Positions 16,582 through 24,910 of a stretch of 64,000 bases of DNA are shown in pieces (the stretch's first letter is position 1; each line of letters starts with the position of its first letter). Both the position numbers and the translations under genes were made by a program. Origin of the DNA: Caulobacter sp. Root343 (lineage in GTDB: Bacteria; Pseudomonadota; Alphaproteobacteria; Caulobacterales; Caulobacteraceae); contig NZ_LMDF01000007.1 in assembly GCF_001425745.1 (NCBI RefSeq), positions 768,075-832,074 of the forward strand, given 5' to 3'. The notes under the pieces were generated by a model. It ran no database searches. It had not been told where the DNA came from and saw nothing but the letters and a program-made list of their open reading frames with translations.

Positions 16582-17769
16582 TCAGTTGGTCGACTTCGGA
16601 TGCGTCGCCTTCCAGTCCATGGCGCGGCGAACCCGCACACCCACGGCCGGGTGGTCGTAGAACAGCGCCTCCTCCAGCTTCGACGGCGTCGCGGCGCGGT
16701 ATTCGATGGTCTTGACCAGCGCCTTTGACAGGCCGTCCGGCTCGTTGAAGTTCACCAGACTGTAGCGGTCGGCGTCGCTCTCGATCTCGCGGATCAGGGT
16801 GTTGGCGATCGGCCCGCCGATCAGGCCCAGCACCGTCATGATCACAGCCAGCACTGGCAGGCCGGCTGGGTCGGCGATCCCCGTCACGCCCTTGGCGTTA
16901 AGCGCCGAGGCGAACCACGGGAACGTCCTGTCGACGATGAAGAAGGCCGCGACGGCCAGGACGGCGAAGATGCCGGTGATCCACAGCGAGTGCTGGTGGG
17001 CGTAGTGGCCCATCTCGTGACCCACCACGCCGCGCACCTCGGCGATGTCTGCGCCCTTCTTGAACATGGTGTCGCTCATCGCCACCCGGGCCGAGCCGCC
17101 CAGGCCCGAGACATTGGCGGTGTAGGCGTTGGACTGCTTGGAGCCGTCATAGACGAAGATCTTGTCGCTCGGGATGCCGACCGACTTGGCCATGGCCACG
17201 ACCTCGTCGCGGACCGGACCGGCCGGCGCGGGCGTGTACTGGTTGAACAGCGGCTCGATATAGATCGGCGCGATCAGCATGCTCAGCACGATGAAGACCG
17301 CCGTCAGCCCGCCGGCCCACAGCCACCACAGGCGGCGCGCGCGGCGGATCAGCAGGTACAGCAGCGCCAGGAACAGCGCCGTGAACACGACCGAGATCGC
17401 CGTCGACGTCAGGTTTTCGCCCAGCCAGCCGCTAAAGGCCTGGCTGGTCAGGCCGTACTGCTTCTCGCGCCACCAGTTCGAATAGACCGTCCAGGGCAAC
17501 TCCAGCAGCCAGCTGAAGGCCATGAAGACGGCCGCGACGGCCAGGCTGGCCAGGAACGGCCGTCCCTTTTTGCGCTCGACGCCCTGCTCGATCCTGGTCA
17601 GCACGCCGGTGCGGATGATGATCCAGGCGGACACGATCGAGACGACGAAACCCCACAGCAGCAACCAATGGCCGCCCTGGGTGTAGTGCTGCGCCTTGAC
17701 GTGCGCTTCGGGCGGCAGCTGCGCCAGATAGGCGGCCGTGGCGGCCGCGGGATCGAAAGATTGAGCCAT
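16582..17769 (-). CDS. M48 family zinc metalloprotease (Ste24/CAAX-protease-like)
   Basis: A 395-residue membrane metallopeptidase. The zinc site HEMGHYAHQH is near residue 255, and the third ligand Glu is in REIESDADRYS near 340. About six transmembrane segments flank it, and the N-terminal cytoplasmic/periplasmic part includes ELPWTVYSNWWREKQYGL, typical of Ste24-like enzymes. Bacterial members take part in membrane protein quality control. The ATG at 17769 (MAQSFDP) follows GAGAGGGG, so it is preferred over 17802. Confidence 0.88.
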   Translation of the reverse strand: MAQSFDPAAATAAYLAQLPPEAHVKAQHYTQGGHWLLLWGFVVSIVSAWIIIRTGVLTRIEQGVERKKGRPFLASLAVAAVFMAFSWLLELPWTVYSNWWREKQYGLTSQAFSGWLGENLTSTAISVVFTALFLALLYLLIRRARRLWWLWAGGLTAVFIVLSMLIAPIYIEPLFNQYTPAPAGPVRDEVVAMAKSVGIPSDKIFVYDGSKQSNAYTANVSGLGGSARVAMSDTMFKKGADIAEVRGVVGHEMGHYAHQHSLWITGIFAVLAVAAFFIVDRTFPWFASALNAKGVTGIADPAGLPVLAVIMTVLGLIGGPIANTLIREIESDADRYSLVNFNEPDGLSKALVKTIEYRAATPSKLEEALFYDHPAVGVRVRRAMDWKATHPKSTN

Positions 17770-17951
17770 GTCCCCTCTCCCCAGAGATGAACTTGGGAAC
17801 ACGCCCCGAGTCCGCCGCCGGCGTCAGCTTAAATCGAGGTCATGATCCGTGTACGGCGAAGCCTGGGCCGGCAGGCGGTCATGTTCGGACTGGCGAACGA
17901 CGCTGTCCCGTATAGAACTGCGCGGGATTGTTTCGTCCAAGGGTCTGTCCG

Positions 17952-18737
17952 ATGCGATTCCCTGCCCGCCGCGCCGTGCTTTCCGGTCTCGGTGTTTCGT
18001 TGCTCGCCGCCTGCGCCAAGAAGCCAGACGCTGGCGCCAGCAGCTGGGACCGGATCAAGGCGTCCGGAACCTTGCGCATCGGCCTGGAGGGTACCTATCC
18101 GCCCTTCAACTTCCAGGACAAGAGCGGCCAACTGGCCGGTTTCGAGGTCGATTTCGCCAAGGCCCTGGCCGCCCAGCTGGGCCTGCGTCCCGAGTTCCAC
18201 CCCGCTCCGTTCGCCGGCCTGCTGGGCTCGCTGGAATCGGGCCGCGTCGACGTGGTGATCAACCAGATCACCATCACCCCCGACCGCCAGGCCAAGTACG
18301 ACTTCTCCGAGCCCTATACGGTGTCGGGCATCCAGATCATCACCCTGAAGAGCAAGACCGGCCTGACCAAGCCCGAACACCTGGCCGGCAAGAAGGTCGG
18401 GGTTGGCCTGGGCACCAACTACGAGCAATGGATCCGCGCCAACGTGCCGACCGCCGACGTTCGCACCTATGACGACGATCCGACCAAGTACCAGGACCTC
18501 AAGGCCGGTCGCACCGACGCGGTGCTGAACGACCGCCTGGTCGCCGCCGACTTCGTCAAGACCTCGCCCGACTTCGTGGCCTCGGGCCCGCCGTTCGCGG
18601 CCCAGGGCGCGGGCGTGGCGATGAAGAAGGACCCGGGCCTGAAGATCGTCATCGACCAAGCCATCGACGCCCTGCGCAAGAGCGGCCGCCTGACCGCGAT
18701 CTCGCAGCAGTGGTTCGGCATGGACGTGACCCGCTAG
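17952..18737 (+). CDS. Polar amino-acid ABC transporter, substrate-binding lipoprotein
   Basis: A 261-residue family 3 solute-binding protein. The lipobox LLAAC is at residues 17-21 (MRFPARRAVLSGLGVSLLAAC). WDRIKASGTLRIGLEGTYPPFNFQDKSG and VDVVINQITITPDRQAKYDFSEPY are the family hallmarks. The sequence is closest in style to cystine/polar amino-acid binding proteins (FliY/TcyA). The permease and ATPase genes follow at once, giving a complete three-gene importer. Confidence 0.88.
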   Translation: MRFPARRAVLSGLGVSLLAACAKKPDAGASSWDRIKASGTLRIGLEGTYPPFNFQDKSGQLAGFEVDFAKALAAQLGLRPEFHPAPFAGLLGSLESGRVDVVINQITITPDRQAKYDFSEPYTVSGIQIITLKSKTGLTKPEHLAGKKVGVGLGTNYEQWIRANVPTADVRTYDDDPTKYQDLKAGRTDAVLNDRLVAADFVKTSPDFVASGPPFAAQGAGVAMKKDPGLKIVIDQAIDALRKSGRLTAISQQWFGMDVTR

Positions 18738-18740
18738 GCC

Positions 18741-19400
18741 ATGGAGACCGGCTTCGACCTCCTGCGCCAATCCGCGCCCCTGTTGCTGAAGGGCGCCGGC
18801 TACACCGTCCTGCTCAGCATCATCGGCATGAGCATCGGCGTCGTGCTCGGCTTCGCCCTGGCCCTGATGCGCCTGTCGCGCGCGCCGCTGCTGCGCTGGC
18901 CAGCCGCCGTCTATGTCTCGGCATTTCGAGGCACGCCGCTGCTGGTGCAGCTGTTCCTGATCTACTACGGCCTGCCGCAGTTCGGGATAGAGATGCCGGC
19001 CCTTCTCGCCGCCGGCATCGGCTTTTCGCTGAACGTCGCCGCCTATGCGTGCGAGATCCTGCGCAGCGCCATCGCCAACGTCGACAAGGGCCAGTGGGAG
19101 GCCGCCAGCGTGCTGGGCATGAGTCGGAGCCAGGCCCTGCGCCGGGTGATCCTGCCCCAGGCCGCCCGCACCGCCGTGGCCCCGCTGTCGAACAGCTTCA
19201 TCAGCCTGGTCAAGGACACCTCGCTGGCCGCGACCATCCAGGTGCCCGAACTGTTCCGCCAGGCCCAGCTGATCACCGCCCGCACCTATGAGATCTTCAC
19301 CATGTACCTGGCCGCGGCGGCCATCTACTGGATCGTCTCCACCGCGCTCGCCGCCGTGCAAGACCGGCTGGAGCGCCGCGCTGCGGAGGGCCGCCGATGA
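18741..19400 (+). CDS. Amino-acid ABC transporter permease (HisM/TcyB type)
   Basis: A 219-residue inner-membrane permease with about five transmembrane helices and the EAA loop (EAASVLGMSRSQALRRVILPQA) near residues 115-136 that contacts the ATPase. GTPLLVQLFLIYYGLPQFGI is typical of the polar amino-acid permease family. A single permease gene implies a homodimer. It starts 3 bases after the binding-protein gene and overlaps the ATPase gene by 4 bases. Confidence 0.9.
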   Translation: METGFDLLRQSAPLLLKGAGYTVLLSIIGMSIGVVLGFALALMRLSRAPLLRWPAAVYVSAFRGTPLLVQLFLIYYGLPQFGIEMPALLAAGIGFSLNVAAYACEILRSAIANVDKGQWEAASVLGMSRSQALRRVILPQAARTAVAPLSNSFISLVKDTSLAATIQVPELFRQAQLITARTYEIFTMYLAAAAIYWIVSTALAAVQDRLERRAAEGRR

Positions 19401-20137
19401 GCGCGATCGACGCCAAGGGCCTGTTCAAGAGCTTCGGCGATACGCCCGTCCTGGCGGGAGTCGACCTGACCGTCGTCCCCGGCGAGGTGGTGGCCATCAT
19501 CGGCCCCAGCGGCTCGGGCAAGAGCACCCTGCTGCGCTGCCTGGCCGGCCTCGAGCCGCTGAACGGCGGCGACCTGACCATCGCGGGCGTCACGGCGGGC
19601 GGCAAGACACCCCTGGCCAGACAGCTGAACGGCCGTGTCGGCTTCGTCTTCCAGAGCTTCAATCTGTTCCCGCATCGCACGGCCCTGCAGAACGTGGCCG
19701 AGGGCCCGATCGTGGTTCGCAAGGCCGAGCCCGCCCAGGCCCACGCCAAGGCCCGCGCCTTGCTGGACAAGGTTGGGCTGGGCGGTCGCGCCGACGCCTA
19801 TCCGGCGGCGCTCTCGGGCGGTCAGCAGCAGCGCTGCGCCATCGCCCGGGCCCTGGCCATGGATCCTGAGGTCATCCTGTTCGACGAGCCGACCTCGGCC
19901 CTCGATCCCGAACTGGTGGGCGAGGTCCTGGCCGTGATCCGCGACCTGGCTGTCGAAAAGCGGACCATGGTCATCGTCACTCACCAGATGGATTTCGCGC
20001 GAGATGTGGCCGATCGCACGATTTTCATGGACGGCGGCGTCATCGTGGAGCAAGGACCGTCCCGTCAACTTCTCGCCTCGCCGCGCGAGGAGCGGACTCG
20101 TCGGTTTCTGGCCAGGTCAGGCGTCCTCCAACCTTAG
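19397..20137 (+). CDS. Amino-acid ABC transporter ATP-binding protein (GlnQ/TcyC type)
   Basis: A 246-residue ABC ATPase with Walker A GPSGSGKST (residues about 35-43), Q-loop VFQSFNLFPH, signature LSGGQQQR (about 140) and Walker B ILFDEPTSALDPE. It energises the importer encoded just upstream. The ATG lies within the permease stop region, giving ATGA coupling. Confidence 0.93.
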   Translation: MSAIDAKGLFKSFGDTPVLAGVDLTVVPGEVVAIIGPSGSGKSTLLRCLAGLEPLNGGDLTIAGVTAGGKTPLARQLNGRVGFVFQSFNLFPHRTALQNVAEGPIVVRKAEPAQAHAKARALLDKVGLGGRADAYPAALSGGQQQRCAIARALAMDPEVILFDEPTSALDPELVGEVLAVIRDLAVEKRTMVIVTHQMDFARDVADRTIFMDGGVIVEQGPSRQLLASPREERTRRFLARSGVLQP

Positions 20138-20245
20138 TCTGGGGTAGCCATAATTTGGCCCACGGGACGCTTCACGTCCTGGTAGCGCGTTAGGCGAAAG
20201 CGTAGGCGGCTTCGCTGCCCAGGCGCGTTCTAAACATTTGAATCC

Positions 20246-20272
20246 AAAGCCCTACGCCGGGTGGCTTTTTTT
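20246..20272 (+). terminator. Intrinsic terminator/attenuator hairpin with U-run
   Basis: AAAGCC and GGCTTT pair across an 11-base loop and are followed by an uninterrupted run of seven T (20266-20272). It may end the ABC importer operon. However, it lies only 13 bases before the GTG of the next small gene, so for that gene it would be in the leader. Upstream bases 20180-20240 (GCGTTAGGCGAAAGCG..., CGCGTTCTAA) can form further pairings. Confidence 0.65.
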
Positions 20273-20284
20273 GGCGAGGACAGC

Positions 20285-20587
20285 GTGAAGCCTTACATCG
20301 AACTCAAGGGCGCCTCGGGCGCCGTCTATCGCTACAAGCTGGCCGAGAACGGTGACCCCAACACCACGATCGCCGGCAACTATGTCTATGTCGACAACAA
20401 GGGGACCGTCGTCTATGCGGGCGAGGCCAACAATCTGGTCGACTCCAAAACCCGCTGGTCGGAAGCCTATGCGCGCTACGGCGCGACCTGGCTCTATACC
20501 CGTCTGAACGTTTCGGGCGCCTCGCGCGCCGACGAGTATTCGGACATCGTCATAGCCCTCACGCCCGTAATGAATCAGGCCGACTAG
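20285..20587 (+). CDS. Small GIY-YIG-like domain protein
   Basis: A 100-residue protein starting with GTG at 20285, supported by GCGAGGA upstream; an alternative start at 20261 lies inside the terminator hairpin. The pattern GNYVYVDNKGTVVYAGEANNL matches the GIY-YIG nuclease core (GIY...YxGxxxNL), and RADEYSDIVIALTPVMN resembles the family's terminal E...LI..P..N block. The canonical Arg after the NL segment is displaced (SKTRW). It may be a nuclease or a binding-only relative. No genetic context explains it. Confidence 0.55.
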   Translation: MKPYIELKGASGAVYRYKLAENGDPNTTIAGNYVYVDNKGTVVYAGEANNLVDSKTRWSEAYARYGATWLYTRLNVSGASRADEYSDIVIALTPVMNQAD

Positions 20588-20627
20588 GGCCTGTTCCGGG
20601 GCGCGGACGCGGCTAAGGTCGCGACGG

Positions 20628-22727
20628 ATGCGCCCTGAGATTCTCTTTCCCCTGTTTACCTCGGTGTCCACGCTGAAAGGCGTGGGCCCCCGCGTCGCGC
20701 CGCTGGTCGAGAAGCTGGCCGGCCCGATCGTGCGAGACGTGCTGTTCACCACGCCGGTGGGCTTGATCCGTCGCTCGGTGACCACGGTCGATCAGGCGGT
20801 CGAAGGCCAGGTCCAGACCTTCGTCGTCACCATCGACGCTCACCAGCCGCCGCACCGGCTGGGCCAACCATGGAAAATCCGCGCGTGGGACGGCAGCGGC
20901 TTCCTGACGCTGATCTGGTTCAAGGGCCATGGGCCGCACCTGGAGCGTCAGCACCCTAAGGGCGCGCGTCGGGCGGTCAGCGGCAAGGTCGAACGTCCCG
21001 ACGGCTTCGCCTCGGAACTGCAGATCGCCCATCCCGACTATATCGTGGCCGAGGAACGGGCTGGCGACATCCCCGAGGTCGAGACGGTCTATCCCGCAAC
21101 GGCGGGCCTGCCCTCGCGCACCTTCCGCAAGTTTGCGCTCGAGGCCCTGGAACGCACGCCCGAGCTTCCCGAATGGCAGGACCCCGCCTGGCGCGAGCGC
21201 GAAAAGCTGCCCGGCTGGCGCGAGGCCCTGACCGTCGTCCACGCACCGACCAGCGAGGCCGATCTTTCGCCCCTGGCCCGCCCCCGTCGGCGGTTGGCCT
21301 ACGACGAGCTGCTGGCCCACCAATTGGCCCTGGCCCAGCGCAAGGCTTCGCGCCGGGCGCATCCCGGCCCACGTATTTCGGCCGGGCCGCTGTCCGACGC
21401 CGCCGAGAAGGCCCTGCCGTTCAAATTGACCGGGGCCCAGATCCGATCCCTTTCGGAGATTCGCGGCGACCTGGCCTCCGGAGAGCGGATGAGCCGCCTG
21501 CTGCAGGGCGACGTCGGCTCAGGCAAGACGGTGGTGGCCCTGCTGGCCATGGCCGACGTGGCCAACGCAGGGCTGCAGTCGGCCCTGATGGCGCCGACCG
21601 AGATCCTGGCCCGCCAGCACTTCGAGACCATCGCCCCGCCGCTTCAGGCCCTGGGCCTGTCGGTGATCCTACTGACCGGCCGTGACAAGGGCCCGGGCCG
21701 CGCGGCCAAGCTGGCGGGTCTGGTCGACGGGACTCACCAGGTCGCCGTCGGCACCCACGCCCTGTTCCAGGACGACGTCGCCTTCAAGGCCTTGGCGTTC
21801 ACCGTGATCGACGAACAGCACCGCTTCGGCGTCAACGAGCGGCGTCGCCTGCAAGACAAGGGTCCTGCTGGCGTGGACTGGGGCGTCCATCTCCTGGCCA
21901 TGTCGGCCACGCCGATCCCGCGCACCCTGGAGTTGACAGTGTTCGGCGACCTGGACGTCTCGCGCATCGACGAGAAGCCGCCGGGCCGCACGCCCGTCGC
22001 CACCCGCGCCGCGCCCATCCCACGCGTGCCGGAGATCGTCGATCGCCTGCGCGTCGCCATCGCCGGCGGAGCTCAAGCCTTCTGGATCTGCCCGCTGGTG
22101 TCCGAGTCCGACAAGGTCGACCTGCGGGCCGCCGAGGATCGCGCCGCCGATCTGCGCCAGCAGCTAGGCCCCAGCGTAGGCCTTGTTCACGGCCAGATGC
22201 CGGCCGCCGAGAAGGACGCGGTCATGCAGCGCTTCGTCGATGGCGAGGTCAGCGTCCTGGTCGCCACCACGGTGGTCGAGGTCGGGGTCAATGTCCCCAA
22301 CGCCAGCATCATGGTCATCGAGCACGCCGACCGCTTCGGCCTGGCCCAGCTGCACCAGTTGCGTGGTCGCGTCGGCCGGGGCGCGCGCGAGAGCTCCTGC
22401 GTCCTGCTCTATGATCCCCCGCTGTCGGAAGTGGCCCAGCAGCGCCTCGACATCCTGCGCCGCAGCGACGACGGCTTCGAGATCGCCGAGAGAGACCTGG
22501 AACTGCGCGGCGGCGGCGACCCGCTGGGCCTCAAGCAGAGCGGCTTCCCGGCCTATCGCCTGGCCGATCCCGTGGCTCACCGCGACCTGATCGCCGTGGC
22601 CGCCGACGACGCCCGCCTGATCCTGGCCCGCGACCCGGACCTGACCTCACCGCGCGGCCAGGCTCTGCGGATGCTGCAGGAACTGTTCGACTGGAAACCC
22701 GCCTCGCCGCTTCACGACGCGGGTTAA
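20628..22727 (+). CDS. recG: ATP-dependent DNA helicase RecG
   Basis: A 699-residue superfamily 2 helicase that reverses stalled replication forks and branch-migrates Holliday junctions. The N-terminal wedge/OB domain (about 60-160) includes GFLTLIWFKG. Walker A GDVGSGKT is near residue 293, the DEAH-type box is IDEQHRFG near 395, and motif VI LHQLRGRVGRG is near 580, followed by the RecG-specific C-terminal ELRGGGDPLGLKQSG. Size and domain order are typical. The next gene is convergent with 7 bases between. Confidence 0.95.
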   Translation: MRPEILFPLFTSVSTLKGVGPRVAPLVEKLAGPIVRDVLFTTPVGLIRRSVTTVDQAVEGQVQTFVVTIDAHQPPHRLGQPWKIRAWDGSGFLTLIWFKGHGPHLERQHPKGARRAVSGKVERPDGFASELQIAHPDYIVAEERAGDIPEVETVYPATAGLPSRTFRKFALEALERTPELPEWQDPAWREREKLPGWREALTVVHAPTSEADLSPLARPRRRLAYDELLAHQLALAQRKASRRAHPGPRISAGPLSDAAEKALPFKLTGAQIRSLSEIRGDLASGERMSRLLQGDVGSGKTVVALLAMADVANAGLQSALMAPTEILARQHFETIAPPLQALGLSVILLTGRDKGPGRAAKLAGLVDGTHQVAVGTHALFQDDVAFKALAFTVIDEQHRFGVNERRRLQDKGPAGVDWGVHLLAMSATPIPRTLELTVFGDLDVSRIDEKPPGRTPVATRAAPIPRVPEIVDRLRVAIAGGAQAFWICPLVSESDKVDLRAAEDRAADLRQQLGPSVGLVHGQMPAAEKDAVMQRFVDGEVSVLVATTVVEVGVNVPNASIMVIEHADRFGLAQLHQLRGRVGRGARESSCVLLYDPPLSEVAQQRLDILRRSDDGFEIAERDLELRGGGDPLGLKQSGFPAYRLADPVAHRDLIAVAADDARLILARDPDLTSPRGQALRMLQELFDWKPASPLHDAG

Positions 22728-22734
22728 ACCGCGC

Positions 22735-23679
22735 TCAGTGCGCCGCCGCGCCCTTGCGGTGGTGCCAGAGGTGCATCACGCCAGCCAGGACGCCGCCGAT
22801 CGCGAAACCAACCACCGCCGAGCCGAGCGCAAAGGCCAGCCAGCCGGTCAGGGCGCCGATCCCAGGAACCTGCCCAGCCCAACGCGAGAAGCCTGCGACC
22901 CAATGCGGGATCGGCGTCAGGTGGAATTTTTCGAGGCCGTGGACGATGATGCCGCCGCCGACCCACAGCATGGCCGCCGTGCCGATCACGGTCAGGCCTT
23001 CCATGGTCCAGGGCATGGCCTTGACCAGGCCCCGGCCGAACCCCCGCAGTCCGGGCGACCGCCCTCGCGACAGGTGCAGGCCGATATCGTCCATCTTCAC
23101 GATCAGGGCGACGACGCCGTAGACGCCGATGGTCAGCAGCACGCCGACCAGGGCCAGGGCGCCCGCCTGGATCGCCAGAGGCTTGTCCGAAACGTCGGCC
23201 AGGGCGATCGCCATGATCTCGGCCGACAGGATGAAGTCGGTGCGGATCGCGCCGCCTACCTTCTGCTTTTCCAGCTCGGGGCCGCTCAGCGCCAGCTCCT
23301 CGATCGCCTCGCCCTCGCTTTGCGGCGTGAAGGCTTCCAGCACCTTTTCGGTCGCCTCGAAGGTCAGATAGGCGCCGCCACACATCAGCAGCGGCGTCAC
23401 CGCCCACGGGGCGAAGGCGCTCAGCACCATGGCCCCGGGCAACAGGAACAGCAGCTTGTTGCGCAGGGAGCCCAGAGCGATCTTCCAGACGATCGGCAGC
23501 TCACGGTCGGGCGTGAAGCCCAAGGCGTAGCCCGGCGTCACCGCCGTGTCGTCGACCACCACGCCCACGGCCTTGGTGCCGGCCTTGCCGGCGGCGGCGC
23601 TGACGTCGTCCAGCGAGGCGGCGGCGAGCTTGGTGATGCCGGCGACGTCATCGAGCAGGGCGGCGAGACCGGAGGGCAT
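22735..23679 (-). CDS. DUF808 family inner-membrane protein (YedI-like)
   Basis: A 314-residue protein with the DUF808 start MPSGLAALLDDVAGITKLAAASLDDV and VVVDDTAVTPGYALGF, then about six to seven transmembrane helices. E. coli YedI belongs to this family; its function is not established. The ATG at 23679 follows CCAGGATG. The open frame continues upstream antisense to the next gene but without coding support. Confidence 0.88.
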   Translation of the reverse strand: MPSGLAALLDDVAGITKLAAASLDDVSAAAGKAGTKAVGVVVDDTAVTPGYALGFTPDRELPIVWKIALGSLRNKLLFLLPGAMVLSAFAPWAVTPLLMCGGAYLTFEATEKVLEAFTPQSEGEAIEELALSGPELEKQKVGGAIRTDFILSAEIMAIALADVSDKPLAIQAGALALVGVLLTIGVYGVVALIVKMDDIGLHLSRGRSPGLRGFGRGLVKAMPWTMEGLTVIGTAAMLWVGGGIIVHGLEKFHLTPIPHWVAGFSRWAGQVPGIGALTGWLAFALGSAVVGFAIGGVLAGVMHLWHHRKGAAAH

Positions 23680-23711
23680 GGAGCATCCTGGGCAGAGTTG
23701 AGCGCCCACGC

Positions 23712-24866
23712 CTAAGGCGCGCCGGCCTCGCCGTAAAGTCGCGACGGGCTTGCCGGACGCCCTGTCATAGCCGCGACCCTGACCTGGGCGTCGGCCTCGA
23801 GGTCGGCGTAGAACAGGTTGTAGGCGTCGACCTTGCGGCGATCGGCCCACGAGCCACTGTCGCGCAGCGAACTGGACTTGGGCTTGCTGGTGCGCAGCAA
23901 ACCGTTCTCGCATCTCGCCGAGACCTGGCGCTGCAGGAAGGCTGGTCGAGCGCCCCAATCCAGGCCCGTGGCGTTGGTCGCCCCCAGGTTCAGCCGCGCC
24001 GGCGCCCGCTCCAGGGTGACCCCGCCCAGCAGCGGGTTGAAGCACAGGGGCTCGCGATGCTCGAGATTGACCAACTGATCGGCCCCGTCCCAGACCAGCG
24101 AGCGGCCCATCAGTTCCTGGACGCTGCGGAAGTCGCCTTCCTGGGCCGACGCCCAGGCGGCGACGCATTGGGTCTCGCCCCGCCGTTCGCAGGCCGGCAA
24201 TGGAGAGTCCGGGGCGTATTCGTCGGCCGGAACCACGGTCTCGATCAGATAGGCGGCGACCAGGCGGCGCTTCAGATCCGGCTTGGTGGCGACCTCTTCG
24301 CGCAGCAGCCGCGCGGCCAGGGAGCCGCCCTGCTCCACCCCGACCACGATGAACGGCCGGTCGTGGCCATAGCGCGACAGATAGGTCCGGAAGGCCTGCA
24401 GAACGTCGCCATAGGCGAAGCGCCGGGCGTCGCGGGCGTCGTCGCGCAGGGTCAGATAGGTGTAGAGGCTGGCTTGCCGGTAGCGCGGCGCGAACACCCG
24501 GCCCACGCGGTCGAACGGCCCGGCGTAGTTGGGCAGCACCACCCGCGACAGGAAGCGGCTGGCCTTCGGCTGGTCGATCCCGCCGTTCCAGTCACGACCG
24601 CCGTCGAAGGTGGTCGGATGGACAAAGAAGACATCGACCGACCGATCCACGGGCGCCACGCCGTCAGCGTCGCGGGGCAGCAGCGCCCAGGAGGCGCGCT
24701 TGCCGTAATCCGGGGCCGGCGGCGGGTGATAGGTCAGGAACGGGACCTTGGGGTCCAGGGCGTTGCTGAGGATGTCGTAGCGCCAGATGAACGCCGCCGC
24801 GATGACCAGCGCCAGGAACAGCGCCACGCCCGCGAAGATCCAGCGTCTCAAGCCAATGACACCCAT
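23712..24866 (-). CDS. DUF3089 alpha/beta-hydrolase-fold protein
   Basis: A 384-residue protein with an N-terminal membrane anchor (residues about 7-27) and the DUF3089 pattern VDVFFVHPTTFDGGRDWN, YRQASLYTYLTL, and FIVVGVEQGGSLAARLL. In alpha/beta hydrolases the nucleophile elbow is GxSxG; here it reads GVEQGG, so the catalytic Ser appears replaced by Glu-Gln. It may be inactive or use a different chemistry. The ATG at 24866 is the first reasonable start; its ribosome binding site is weak. Confidence 0.75.
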   Translation of the reverse strand: MGVIGLRRWIFAGVALFLALVIAAAFIWRYDILSNALDPKVPFLTYHPPPAPDYGKRASWALLPRDADGVAPVDRSVDVFFVHPTTFDGGRDWNGGIDQPKASRFLSRVVLPNYAGPFDRVGRVFAPRYRQASLYTYLTLRDDARDARRFAYGDVLQAFRTYLSRYGHDRPFIVVGVEQGGSLAARLLREEVATKPDLKRRLVAAYLIETVVPADEYAPDSPLPACERRGETQCVAAWASAQEGDFRSVQELMGRSLVWDGADQLVNLEHREPLCFNPLLGGVTLERAPARLNLGATNATGLDWGARPAFLQRQVSARCENGLLRTSKPKSSSLRDSGSWADRRKVDAYNLFYADLEADAQVRVAAMTGRPASPSRLYGEAGAP

Positions 24867-24910
24867 GGACTCGTGGGTACACCAAGCCCCGCCTGGGATT
24901 AAGCCCTTTC

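Noticed and set aside
17829..19361. 510-codon minus-strand open frame
   Set aside because: Antisense to the amino-acid ABC operon, which has clear domain matches; the shadow frame has none.
22735..24168. Longer start for the DUF808 gene
   Set aside because: The extension is antisense-like Arg/Gly/Gln sequence from the DUF3089 gene region; the DUF808 signature starts at 23679.
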